From Trichosporon coremiiforme (Eukaryota; Basidiomycota; Tremellomycetes; Trichosporonales; Trichosporonaceae): a stretch of 64,000 nt of DNA. Shown here one piece after another: positions 21,755 through 32,515 of this stretch; the first letter of the stretch is position 1, and every line of letters starts with the position of its first letter. The notes under the pieces were generated by a model. That model was not told the DNA's origin, ran no database searches, and saw only the letters and a program-made list of their open reading frames with translations. The position numbers were made by a program, and so were the translations under genes. The DNA is taken from the NCBI GenBank assembly GCA_039545355.1, contig BCJJ01000014.1, forward strand, positions 1,119,914-1,183,913. The letters run 5' to 3'.

Positions 21755-23076
21755 ATGGAACTCTTCCCCAAGACCAAGGTCCTGGTCCTCGGCGCGGGCG
21801 AGCTGGGCGCAACGGCCGCCGCCTCCCTCGCCGAGAGCGGGCACTATGACGTGATTGTGCTTGACCGCGCGGCTTCTTTACCCGCCGAAGACGCAGCGAG
21901 CACTGACATCAACAAGGCCGTGCGGGCCGACTACATTGATCGCGACTACGCCGTGCTCGCTCAGGAGAGCATCAAGCGCTGGAAGCAGAAAGAGTGGGAG
22001 GGCGTGTACCACGAGTGAGTTAGCCTCTGCGCGTCGCTGACGACAGGACCGGCGTACTGCAGCGCAACCTCACGCGTCCCGAGGCCGTAGAGCTGCTCGC
22101 GGTGATGCAGTCTCTGGACCGCGAAGGCGTGAAGAAGCTCACCTCCCCCGAGATCCGCGCCAAGCTCGGCCCGGGCTCGGAGGGTTCAGCCGCGCTCCAG
22201 CAGAGCGCCTACTACAACCGCTCGGGAGGCTGGGCGTGGTCCTCTGGCGCGATCGAGAAGCTCTACGCGCGGCTACGCGAGCTCGACGTGCCGATCGTTC
22301 CGTCGGCCGAGCTGTCCGAGCTGATTCGGGACGGCGAGTCTGTCGTCGGCGTCAAGCTCGCTGATGGCCGCGAGATGCGCGCTGACAAGGTCATTGCCGC
22401 TCTCGGGTCCTGGACGGGCGGCCACCCGGCGCTGAAGGGACTGCTGCCCAAGGGCCTGCTCGTGCCTACTGGGCAGACTGTGGCCGCTGTCCAACTCACG
22501 CCCGAGGAGATGGAGATCTACAAGGACATTCCCGTCAATGCGACCCAGGACGGGACGGGGTACTACGCTTTCCCGCCGACGGCTTCGGGGGTAATGAAGT
22601 TCGCCCTGCACAGCGGCGGATACACCGTCCCCAACGACGTTCCGCGCACCGTGCTTGACGCCGCTGCGGCCGCTTATGCGAAGGAGAATGGTGTCGGCTG
22701 GATCCCGCGGAAGCGCCTCGCACTCCTCCGCGAGAAGCTGGGCGAGGGCTTCCCGGCCCTCGCGAAGAAGGAACTCAAGTACACCCGCATGTGCCACTAC
22801 TCTGATACGCCGGACGGGCATTTCGTCATCGACTATGCCGCCCCGGGGCTGTTGATTGCGAGCGGAGGCGCGGGGCACGCGTTCAAGTTCCTCCCCGTCA
22901 TGGGGGAGATCATTCACGCGAGGCTTGAGGACCGGCTGCCGAGCCACCTGAAGAACAAGTGGAGGATAAACCGGCCCGTGCCCGAGGCGCCGAGCGATGA
23001 TGACAGGCAGGGCTTTGGACGGCAGCCGCTGGATCTGGAGAGCCTGGCTACGACGGCGGAGATGGGAGCACAGTGA
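21755..23076 (+). CDS. FAD-dependent amino-acid oxidase (DAO family; fructosyl-amino-acid or sarcosine oxidase-like)
   Basis: Exons 21755..22014 and 22047..23076, 429 residues. An N-terminal dinucleotide fold with GAGELG near residue 14 follows a lysine strand (KVLVLGAGELG). The DAO-family C-terminus is recognisable: a MCHYSDTPDGHFVID block, then a glycine-rich GLLIASGGAGHAFKFLPV loop that closes over the flavin. That is the layout of fructosyl-amino-acid oxidases and monomeric sarcosine or pipecolate oxidases, whose flavin is often covalently bound to a Cys in this region (C of MCHYSD is a candidate). Substrate uncertain. Convergent with the next gene, only 25 bp between stops. Confidence 0.88.
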
Positions 23077-23101
23077 TGTAGCATTTGTTCATTGGCAGAT
23101 C

Positions 23102-23844
23102 TCAAGTATTGACTTGTGAACTAACAGTGTCGAGGCGTGTACTTTTCTTGTTCATCGCCTTCAACCACTTCTCTTCTCGCGCTGCTTCGCCTCGCAACTC
23201 ACAACCTCCAAGCGCCAACTGCATCAAGCCGCCGCACCCCCCTCCACCGGTTCTCGTAGCGACAGCGTCATGTCTGATATTCTTGAAAGGATTCAGCGGC
23301 GGCTTCTCCTCTCTCAGCCAGGCATAATCTTCAGGCCCTCGGGGCCGGTAAGAGATCCCACACCCTGTCTTGAGTTGGGCGAGGCTCTCTCTCACCTCCG
23401 CGATTGACGCCCTTATCTCGACGTTCTCTCTCCGTCTCTCTTCGCTGGTCCTCTCCAGCTCCTCTGTCCATTCCTGCCTCGATCTCCACCTCTCCTCCAA
23501 CTCGGCGTCAAGCTCAACCCGCAGCTCCTGCATACAGCGCCCTGTATCCTCCCTGTGTTCCTCGAGCTTGGTCTCGATCTTGGCGTCAAGGGAGGCGAGA
23601 AAGGCGTTCCCGGCCTCCGCCTGGTATTTGGCTCTCAGCGCGGCGTAGCTCATTTTCGACATGGATGAGAAGACCTGCTGTCAGCTCTTCAGGCCTCATG
23701 TACGGGACATACTTTCTGTGCAGTCGTCTCGCAGACTGCATCACGGTCCGTCATCGGCCTGACGAGGACATGGGACTGCTGGCTGGGCTCGATGCTGTCG
23801 AAGGTCAGGGCTGATGTGTCCCATGACTTGTTGGGACGGGTCAT
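23102..23844 (-). CDS. Coiled-coil protein of unknown function
   Basis: Two exons, 23713..23844 and 23102..23674, separated by a 38-nt intron that keeps the frame; 234 residues. The middle is a Glu/Arg/Lys-rich heptad region (LEEHREDTGRCMQELRVELD onward, about residues 80-150) that should form a coiled coil. The N-terminus is Ser/Thr-rich; the C-terminus has a short Gly run and ends in basic residues. No membrane segment. I do not recognise a family; it may be lineage specific. Confidence 0.6.
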
Positions 23845-24054
23845 TGTGGGTTGAGTAGAGAGTGCAGAAGGTCGAATGCGTAGTGTTCCGTTATGCTGGG
23901 CATGATCGCCGCCCAAAGCCGCGGCTACGAGCTACCAGGCTAGGGACCCAGTTCGACTCGAGTCAACTCCGAGCTTGATGGCTGTTGTGAGCATAATGGT
24001 ACACTCTGTCCACTGCGGACAATAGGGGGGCCATCTCTGATGGGTTTGCATCCT

Positions 24055-25366
24055 CTACAACTTGGCCCTATCATCCCGCCGAATCCGCACGACCGCCTTC
24101 CCAGTGACCTTTCTATTCTCCAAATCCCCCAGTCCCTCCGCAAGTTCCTCCAATCCCTCATACACCCTGCTATGAATTACAGGCCGCATCCCCTCCTTGA
24201 TCATGCGGAAACACTCCCTAATAGTCCTCCTCCCGCGCTCCGGATCCTTCCTGGCCGCCTCCCCGCCTCTAACCCCAACTACAGACACATTCTTCAACAA
24301 GACCAAGTTGGCCGGGATCTTCTCAATCGTCCCGCCTGCGAAACCGACGACGAGCAGGCGCGCGTTCCAGTTCACACATTTGAGGGACGGCACAAGAAGA
24401 CCGACAGGGTCGTAGACTACGTCTACACCCTGGTTGTTCGTGAGCGCCTTAACCTGCTGTGGCCAGTCGGGCTGCGTGTAGTCCACGACGTGGTCGCAAC
24501 CGGCCGCTTTGGCTGCGACGCGCTTGGCGTCCGTGCCGGCCGTGCCGATGACGGTGCACCCGAGGCCTGGAGTTAGCTACCAGCGAGCGGGGCGAGCCCA
24601 ATCCTTCAGAGACGCGGTACACCCCTCAGAAAAATATCGACAAGGGAATGTTGGGATGTGGGAATCAGACGGCAGGGCGACTCACTCTTGGCGATCTGCA
24701 CGGCCGCAACGCCCACACCCCCCGCCGCAGCGTGCACGAGTACTGTCTCCCCCTTCTTCGCGTGCGCCCGCCCAACCAATGCCTCATAGGAAGTCGGGTA
24801 GGCGACATAGAACGCCGCTCCTTGTTCATAGCTCAGCTCGTCTGGCAAAGGCAGCAATGAAGATACGGGGACGCAGACTTGTTCCGCGTAAGCGCCTAGG
24901 CCGCGGCCCATGATCCGGTCTGCATGTCAGCTTATCATCAAAAGCAGCGGAATCTGGCCAAGGAAGGAGACTCACCACCCCGCTTGAACGGACATCCGGC
25001 CGGAATGGGCGAGTTGGCGGCGATACGGCCCGAGAATTCGACGCCGAGCACGAAGGGGAGCGGAGGTTTGTCTTGTTGTCAGCTCAATTAGAAGGCGGTA
25101 GCTTACGCTGGTACAAGTTCTGCGCTTGCAGAACACTGATGTCAGCCCTCATCTGAGTCCTCATAACTTCCACAGAGAAAAAGGTGGACAGAGAGACGCA
25201 CTCGAAGAAGTTCAGACCTGCCGCATACACGTCGATCAAGACTTCGCCGTCCTTTGGCACCGGGGGTGGGATCTCGGAACTGCATGTCAGCTGAGAAGGG
25301 GACGAAGACAGCTTACACGAGGTGTTCTCTCGGATGCGCGTGGTGTCTGATCTGGAACGCTTTCAT
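24055..25366 (-). CDS. Zinc-independent quinone oxidoreductase (MDR superfamily)
   Basis: NADPH-dependent medium-chain reductase of the quinone oxidoreductase type. Six exons: 25317..25366, 25202..25279, 25107..25135, 24976..25071, 24686..24919 and 24055..24566, giving 332 residues. Family blocks: GLNFF-D-VLQAQ at the second splice, FVLGVEFSG, and the coenzyme loop VLVHAAAGGVGVAAVQIAK with AAGGVG. No zinc-ligand cysteines. The third intron uses an AAG acceptor and the second a GTGCGT donor, both deduced from frame and family match. It lies downstream of the Zn2Cys6 factor on the same strand; regulation by that factor is possible but only inferred. Confidence 0.87.
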
Positions 25367-25773
25367 CCTGCCTCCTTGCCTTGCCCTGCTTGTTGAATGG
25401 AGTTGTAGAGAGCGATGAAGTTGTGGGCAACGTCAAGACACTGTTGATCAGTGGACGGATGGAATGTAACCGGTCACTAATCTGGGGATCTGGGGCACCG
25501 GAGGTGACCGACGTGCCTGGGCTGTTCGCCGATAGTTGACGGCCAGCGGGCAACGCCGCCGGCCGCTGACCTCACTACACAGAAACTGAAGAATACGCAA
25601 CATACATCTGGGTCTATGAATACACTGCAATGTCCCAAAGAGTGACGTGTCTCGTCCTCGGTACGTGTACAACCGTTGCCCTTCCAATGTTGGGCTTCTC
25701 TACCGCAGCTTGCTTCTGCGTCACGGCTCGGCCATCGCAGCTCGCACTCGACGCTCACTACCTTTCGGGCAGC
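25367..25773. other. Intergenic, between transcription factor stop and oxidoreductase start
   Basis: About 400 bp; should contain the oxidoreductase promoter and the 3' end of the transcription factor gene. No feature recognised. Confidence 0.5.
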
Positions 25774-28124
25774 TCACACGAGGATCAAGCCCGAGCCGAC
25801 CTTGCGCAGCGCGTCCCGCCAATCCAGCGCCTTGTCGTCGATAACCATGTCGAGCGTCCTGAGCGCGGCGCGGGGACCAACGCTTCCCTTCCAGCACAGG
25901 CGGACCATGAAGTCTCGGAACTGGAGGCGCTCCCTCTCGAGCGCCGCGGTCGAGAGCACCATAAGCGGGATCAGGAGGCCGCTCTCCGTGCCCCACTTTA
26001 TGCTCTGGAGCGAGGAGAGCGCGTGCGCGACGCATTCCTGCACTGCCGTATCGGTGCGGCTGCAGTGGAACACCTCGCGCAGGATTAGAGCTCGCAGAGC
26101 GGCGTGGTGCAGGAGCCGACCGACTGCTTTACGCCGCGCGACTCCCTCGCCGCGTGGCTCGCGGTCACGAGCCTCGAGGTCCGCACAGATAGCGTGTCCG
26201 AGACTGGTAACCAGCTCATCCGCCTCGACCTGCGCCGCGAGCTCGCGGCGCCCGTTCTCTGCGCCATCGCGCATCGCGCCCCGGTACTCCCTGATGACAT
26301 GATATACCCGCATGTGTTCTAGTGCAATGCCGGGCGGGACGGCGAACACGTCCTCGACGGGGGGGCTCAAAGTGAGCGGCTCCCTGGACATTTCGCACAG
26401 CAGAGGCATCAAGGGCTGGTCCAGGATCACGACGAGGTTGAAGTTGTACCATGCCTGGTACAGGGAGATGGCACTGATGAAGAAGAGCTCGTTCGCGCTC
26501 GGCGTGTCTGCTGTTTGGAGGCGGAGGGAGTACGCCTGCAAGAGGCGCGGGAGGAGGCGCGTGTTCCCGTCCACTACGGCGAGGGAGACGAGCTGAGAGT
26601 TAGCCAGAAAGAGGATCAAATAACTCACGATGGCAAGGGCACCGGCGAACTGTTCCCGCTCCAGAGGCGAGGCGCGAGAGAGGATTTCGATGCGCTCGGC
26701 CAGCAGAGCGTAGGCGCGCTTCCTAGCGCTCTGCGCGACCTGGCGGAAGGCTGACGAGCCATCTGTCCCCGTGCCGTCCATGAGATTCGCGCGGTGAGTG
26801 GCGGCGCACGCTTTGAGAGCGTGGAAGGCGGGGTTCCCGTCGTTCGGCCCTGCGTCGGCTGTACTCTCGCCCAGAGCTGCGCTCAGCGCGACGGGGATGA
26901 AGTACGTCGACAGCGGGTTGTCCTCCGTCTCAACGCCGACGCTGATGGTAGCCTGAACGTCGATGTAGTGGTAGAAGAGGCGCGCGTCGGTGTCACTGAG
27001 CGTGGCGAGGACAGGAGCGGGGATGATACCTGCCAGCTCAGCGCGGGGGTCGAGCGGCGCGTTGAAGCGCCGCTGCACGTCCCGCGGTTCCACGTTCGGA
27101 CCCCGGTGCGCTGTCGGCGCAGGAGGCGCGAAGAGGATCTGCATGGCCGACGGCGTCATGTCCGCTGTCGTGCTGTCGAAGAGGTCCTTCAGCAGGCCAT
27201 GGAAGGGGTCGCTGGGGTCAGCTCACGACATCGAGTCTCAAGCTTACAAGTCCTGGCCCAGGCCGAGGTCTTCGAACGATGTCCCCGGCACAACCAAGGG
27301 AGACACGGAGACGTCCACCTGCGGCGAGACGGATGCCACAGGCGGCACGACGTCCATGAGCGGGGCGGGTTCGGCGGCCCTGCCTGTCAGTTAATGTTGT
27401 AGCCTCTCAACTCACTTGCTGGAGGTCGGGCTGGCCCAGTCCCGCAGACTCGATGTCGGGTGCGACACGCGCCCGTTATCCTTCGGTGTAGAGTGGGAGT
27501 GCGGCGGATGCGGCGGGTGGGACGTGTGCGGCGAATGGGCCGGGTGGCCCGCATGACCGGCGTGAGCGGAATGAGCGGAGTGGGACGAGTGGGTCTGGTG
27601 CGCGTGGCCCGAGTGTCCCGAGGGACCCGCGTGAGAGTGCGGTGGCTGGTGGGCGGCGTGCGAGTGCGATGCATGGGTGTGCGCGGTGTGGTGCGACTCG
27701 GCGGGCGATCCAGAGCTCATGCTCCCCTCGTCGCTGCGGAGAGGAGGGAGGGTGGCGACGGGGGTAGCTCGCGGACTCGGCATTGCGCCCGGGCCGCTGA
27801 CGGAGCCGCTGACCGTGCTCGTTCGTCGGCGGTTGGGGAGACGCACGCCGAGAGGGCGGTCGAAGTCACAGCTTGTGCGGCGCTGGGCGCACCGGCCACA
27901 TGCTGGTCGTACCTCATCGCACTGGAGTCAGAACCATCCCGTCACTGTTGTTGTTCGAGGGAGTTGGGAGGCGGAGAGTAGTGCGATGGAAAAGTCGAAG
28001 AGCGAGGTTACATACCTTCTTGCGATCCTGTATGTCAGCTGAGTAAGGGGGATGAGTGACTCACGATGCGACATTGCTTGCAGCCTGTGCGGGAGCGGCC
28101 CTTCGTCTGGCGTATGCTGCCCAT
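25774..28124 (-). CDS. Zn2Cys6 transcription factor with His-rich region (Fungal_trans_2 type)
   Basis: Nuclear regulator. Six exons: 28065..28124, a 12-nt micro-exon 28016..28027, 27416..27921, 27248..27379, 26629..27211 and 25774..26592; 703 residues. Across three exons the binuclear cluster reads GCKQCRI-DRKK-CDEVRPACGRC, continuing to TSCDFD, with spacing C-x2-C-x6-C-x6-C-x2-C-x6-C. Next comes a His/Ser/Pro/Ala-rich stretch of about 70 residues (HASHSHAAHQPPHSH and similar), then a helical regulatory domain like the fungal transcription factor domain 2. The last intron (26593..26628, 36 nt) contains no stop and is a multiple of three, so retention would insert twelve mostly hydrophobic residues. 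Confidence 0.85.
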
Positions 28125-29736
28125 GTGTGGTGGTCGTGTAGAGGATGTTGTCGAATGTCGGCTGGATGTTGGATTGCGAGTGAGGTGGGCACGAGAAGGC
28201 GGTGTGAGCGTAGACGGAGTGACCTTGTGCGGGGTAGTGGGTATAGGCTAAAGCGTTTAGACGACGCTGCAGTGGGGCTACATCCACCACTCTTAACAAC
28301 TCTGATCATGTGATCACTGTTTCTAATCACATCTTACAACCACCCTCCTTTCGACTTTTTCTGACCACCAACATCTGGGCATTCTGCATCATTACTCCGC
28401 TCACTATCACTGAAGCGAGTTCGAAGAGGGATCGAACTGATCCCTGTCCTTGCCTTCGACGTCTCCGCAGGGTCCACTACCCGCTACGCATTCACAACGC
28501 ACAACTAAGGTCAACCCGGTCGTATCGCTTGCTGCTTTTCCTGACACCGTGCCTAATGACGAGAGGGACCAAAGGTGCCCCGAGCGAGCGAGCAAGCACC
28601 GCAAGCGGGCCTTGAGCGCACCGATACTGCGATCATGTTTATCTGCTCTGACGTTCTGCAGGTATCTCTGACTCTTGAATATGCGGCGAGCCCGTGTTTG
28701 ACGGAGCCAGCGCCGCTCCTTACTCAGCGCAGAGAAGCGTTACATTCTCCATTCACCGTGCCCATCTGTCGAGACGAGCTCTGCTTAATTAGCCGTGTCA
28801 TGGACCATGGACGCGTTCGTGCTTCCTGATCCAATCCTCTTCCTAATCCGCGCGCGGAGCACCAATAGCATGGCATCAGTATTTAACCGCATTACTCCGC
28901 ATCCCTTTGCCTTGTCCTTCTTGGGGCCCGCCAGGTTTTCCTTTTTCGGCGCCGTCGACCCCGGCTCACGACCCCAGAGCGTGCTCGATCAGGGCACAGG
29001 AAGCTCAAAGGGTGCACCAGCGGGGCACATGTCCGCAGACTGGCCTGCCGGGCTCAGCTCCACTCGGCATCGCAGGGCCATGGGCAGTTGAAGGATGTTC
29101 CGAGGATATTCCTGGTCTTGGCGGCGGCGACTGATGCCGGTGTCGGCGACTGCTCTCGGCGTCTGAACCTCTGCACGTCTGCGCGTTGCTCGTCTGCCTC
29201 GTCTGACGCACTGCGAAGCAGCCTTGTGTCCGTGCATCATGGATGTCTTAAAGCCTCGACTGTCCGCCTCATAGTGTCCGCCTACCTCGACGTACAGGGT
29301 CAGTCTCCGCCCCACCTCCGAATATAGAAACGGACACTCAGACAAAAAAGAGTCGTCTCAAAGTCGCCTCAGCCGAGGCTGTGTAGGAGGGCTGCGACAT
29401 GACCTCGGTGATGACGGACTAAGGAAGCGATCCCTCGTCTCTTGGCTCCTTCCTCGCCGCGGTCGCCGAGCAACTGCGACAGAATGACAGGGCGACAGAG
29501 CGAGCACACCATTGTTCTGTTGCTCCTCTGTATCTCCGTCGAAGCAACCCGCGGCACCTCCGACAGCACCAAGCCAAAGCACACATGCATACAACGATGT
29601 TCAAACCGATCCCTACCCACTATGTTCTTGAGACTAATGAAATGTTGTCGTACTTGCGGCGGGCACGTTGCCGTCGGGCAACCCGCATTCCGCATCGGCT
29701 GTCGTACAGCCTATCAGGCCGCGGAGGCGCTGAGGC
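28125..29736. other. Intergenic, nothing recognised
   Basis: About 1.6 kb between the transcription factor start and the amidohydrolase stop. Frames up to about 120 codons exist on both strands but overlap and lack similarity. An AGGGATCGAACTGATCCCT hairpin near 28427..28445 looks superficially tRNA-like but has no tRNA fold around it. Confidence 0.4.
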
Positions 29737-31109
29737 TTACTGGGTCCGCTTCGAGTCGTAGCCCAGCACAGCGTCGAGGAGCACCTGCGTTCCAATGGAG
29801 CAGTGCTCGGCGGTAGCGAATTCCTCGGGGTTGTGACTCAGTCCGTCCTTGCAGGGGATGAACACCATGGCGGTCGGGTAGTGCAGCGCAGTGAGGCAGG
29901 AGTCGTGTCCGGCGCCAGAGTAGATGTCCCTCGTCTTCTCCTCGCTGACGGCGTTCACGGCCGCCTCGCGCACAGACCCAATGCAGGCGGGGTCAAACTT
30001 GATTGCGGGGTTGGCGAAGAGGGGCTTCCAGTCGACCCGCAGCGGCTTGGCCTTGTACGGCTTCTCGCCCTTGGCCAGCTCATCGACAGTAGCGCGCAGC
30101 TCCTTCTCCATCTCGTCCAGCTTGGCGTCCTGCATGTGTCGGATGTCCATGGAAAAGACGACCTCGCGCGCAGAGGTGTTGACGCTTCCGGGCTCGAGGC
30201 GGAAGAGCCCCGTCGTCGCGAGACCGGAGTGCTTATGCGCAATGTCGTTGGCGGCACTGATGATGCGCGCAGCGCAGAGCACGGGGTCGGCGCGCGCGTC
30301 GAGAGGCGTCGTACCGGCGTGCGAGTCGCGGCCAGAGACAGTCAGCTCGTACCACCGGTACGCCTGACCGCCCTGCACGACACCGACGACCTTGTCCTCG
30401 CGCTCGAGGATGGGGCCTTGCTCAATGTGCAGCTCGAAGTGGGCCGCGAGCGGCGTCTCCTTGTGCGAACAAGGGACGGTGCCGAGGTATCCGATGCGCT
30501 CGAGTTCGCTCTTCGTCGTGATAGACGAGTCGGTGACGTCGGCAAGCGCGTACCCGTCGTCCTGGGACACGGCGCCGGCCCAGACGGCAGAGCCGTGCAT
30601 CGACTTGGGGAAGCGGGCTCCCTCCTCGTTCGTCCAAGTGATGGCCGCGATGGGGAACTCGGTCTCGATCTTGTTCTCGTCGAGCGTGCGGAGGACCTCG
30701 AGCGCGGCCTGAACGCCCAAGATACCGTCGTAGCGTCCGCCCGTTGGCTGCGTGTCGAGGTGCGAGCCCATGGCGGTCGGAGGGCCCTCACGCTTGCCGG
30801 GACGGACACCGAAGATGTTGCCCATCGCGTCGATCGTCACGGAGCAGCGGAGCTTCTTAAGCTCCGACACGAACCAGTCGCGCACCTGCTTGTCGCTGTC
30901 GCTGAGCGCGAGGCGGCACATGCCCGTCTCGTTGAGTCCACTGGCTGTTAGCCGCTGCTCTCAGTGGGACGTGGTCCGGGAGGAGACACTAGGATGACTC
31001 ACTCGCCCCATCGGTTCGCTTTGCCCCACTCGCACGTCTCGTGCAGGGTAGCGTTGAGGCGCTCGCCGTTGACCTGGTGCGTGCCGGGGATGTAAGTCGA
31101 CTTTGTCAT
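29737..31109 (-). CDS. M20-family N-carbamoyl-amino-acid / allantoate amidohydrolase
   Basis: Hydrolyses the C-N bond of N-carbamoyl-amino acids or allantoate. Exons 31003..31109 and 29737..30940, 436 residues. Metal and catalytic blocks of the hydantoinase/carbamoylase branch are present: MGSHLDTQPTGGRYDG, TWTNEEGARFPKSMHGS, HFELHIEQGP and the last ligand block YSGAGHDSCLTAL. GRDSHAGTTPLDAR is the usual dimer and lid segment. No signal peptide. A TATATA-type element lies about 55 bp upstream (31162..31169). It is divergent from an allantoate-permease-like transporter, suggesting a shared uptake/breakdown role. Exact substrate uncertain. Confidence 0.9.
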
Positions 31110-32515
31110 GATGTGAGTGAGTGGGTGGGTGACGACAACTGCGCTCCAAGAGCCACGAGCTCATATATGCCGGCTTGACACTGTCACGCTGCGTTTGCCG
31201 CTGGCAGGTGACATGACTTGTCCGCGGTAGCTGCGGGCCGGTCGGGGAGTATGTGCCCGAGCTTTCAGCGTGATCAAACGATCAGACGACAACGGTCGCC
31301 GCCGAACGTGCCGGGGCAGACTCCATGATAAAAACTTATACGACGTGCCCACCGCTGCCCACTCGGTTTCCCAGTGGTCAGATCGCCGCAGGTACACGAG
31401 CACACATGACATGACGCAGAAGTGCGTATCTGGGGCAGTGGAGTGGGCAAGATTGCGCGTATCTTGCTGCGGGCTGGGAGTGTTGTCGTATGCTCTGCTC
31501 GTGCTGGTATTGGCCTGACCCCACAGAAATGCCTATCTGCTGTCGTATAAAGTGGGAGATGCACGCCACGCGAGATATGCATGTCTGCAAAACCTCGACG
31601 TCGGAGATGGCCGTGTTCCCCGCTCGAGGGCTGTGGCACAGGAGCCAATGAGCAAGCTGACGGCATAGGGACGGGGTAGGTGCGGGGAAGCTCTGCATCG
31701 GAGGAAAATATCTCACAAAAACAGCCAGAACACCCAGAATTCAACCCAGCAGATCACAAAAAGCACAGAAGCCTTATCCCCTTGGAATCGCTCCTATTGG
31801 AGTGGGACGGCTAAGGTTCGACTGTTAGGGTCATATTTGGATCGCTCAGGAGCCAAGTACCGGTAAACGGCTCAACCCTCTGTATTCCTGCATTCTCGGC
31901 TTCTGCCCCGCTGGCCCCGCTGGGACTCGCCGCCGTGCGCCGCACCACCCGCACCGACTCGAAGTTCGAACTCTGTTCATCGCATGTGACCGATCCTCGT
32001 TTCCGCCAGTCCCGCCAGCCTTTTCCGGATACATCGCACAACGCACTTGGCGTTCCCCGTTCGTCTCGCAGCGCGTGGACTGTACCGCCCACGTTCCCCA
32101 CGCCCACATATCTACAGCATCTTCTCTCTACGCCCCCCGACGCTCCGACCCGATAAGCAACAAACGACGCAGGACGCCCGTGTACGCCCCATCGAGCTCA
32201 GCAGCGCGCACGGCAGCAACCATCTTGGCATTCCTTCTGAACGCCTCGCCCACCTGCGCATCAGGTCAGCGTCTCAGCCGCTACCGCTTCAGCCGAGACC
32301 GCTATCTGCTTTTCGCGCTATCTGCGCCCCTCTTCTGCCCGTATCTTGCGCCTCCTCGGTATCTAGTTTACACGACAGACCGCACACGGGGGGCATGCGC
32401 GGCGCATAACAGTGACGACCTAGGCTAAAGCAGTAGAGTTCATAAAGCGCGTGCTTTCGTTCTTCCGCATCTCTCCACACACGCCAACACCACACAAGCA
32501 TACACGCATATCGCA
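31110..32515. promoter_or_regulatory. Divergent promoter region, amidohydrolase / MFS transporter
   Basis: About 1.4 kb between divergent starts. CATATATG near 31162 is placed for the amidohydrolase; CATAAAG near 32438 for the transporter. GATAA cores (GATAAA 31328, GATAAG 32153) are the type bound by fungal nitrogen regulators, but such short motifs also occur by chance. No gene supported. Confidence 0.5.

Noticed and set aside
28427..28445. tRNA-like T arm
   Set aside because: An inverted repeat around GATCGAACTGATC is present but the loop size is wrong and no acceptor, D or anticodon arm can be drawn.
31962..31976. Dispersed element shared with 45302..45318
   Set aside because: Only about 15 bases (GTTCGAACTCTGTTC) match; flanks do not align, so I cannot claim a repeat family.
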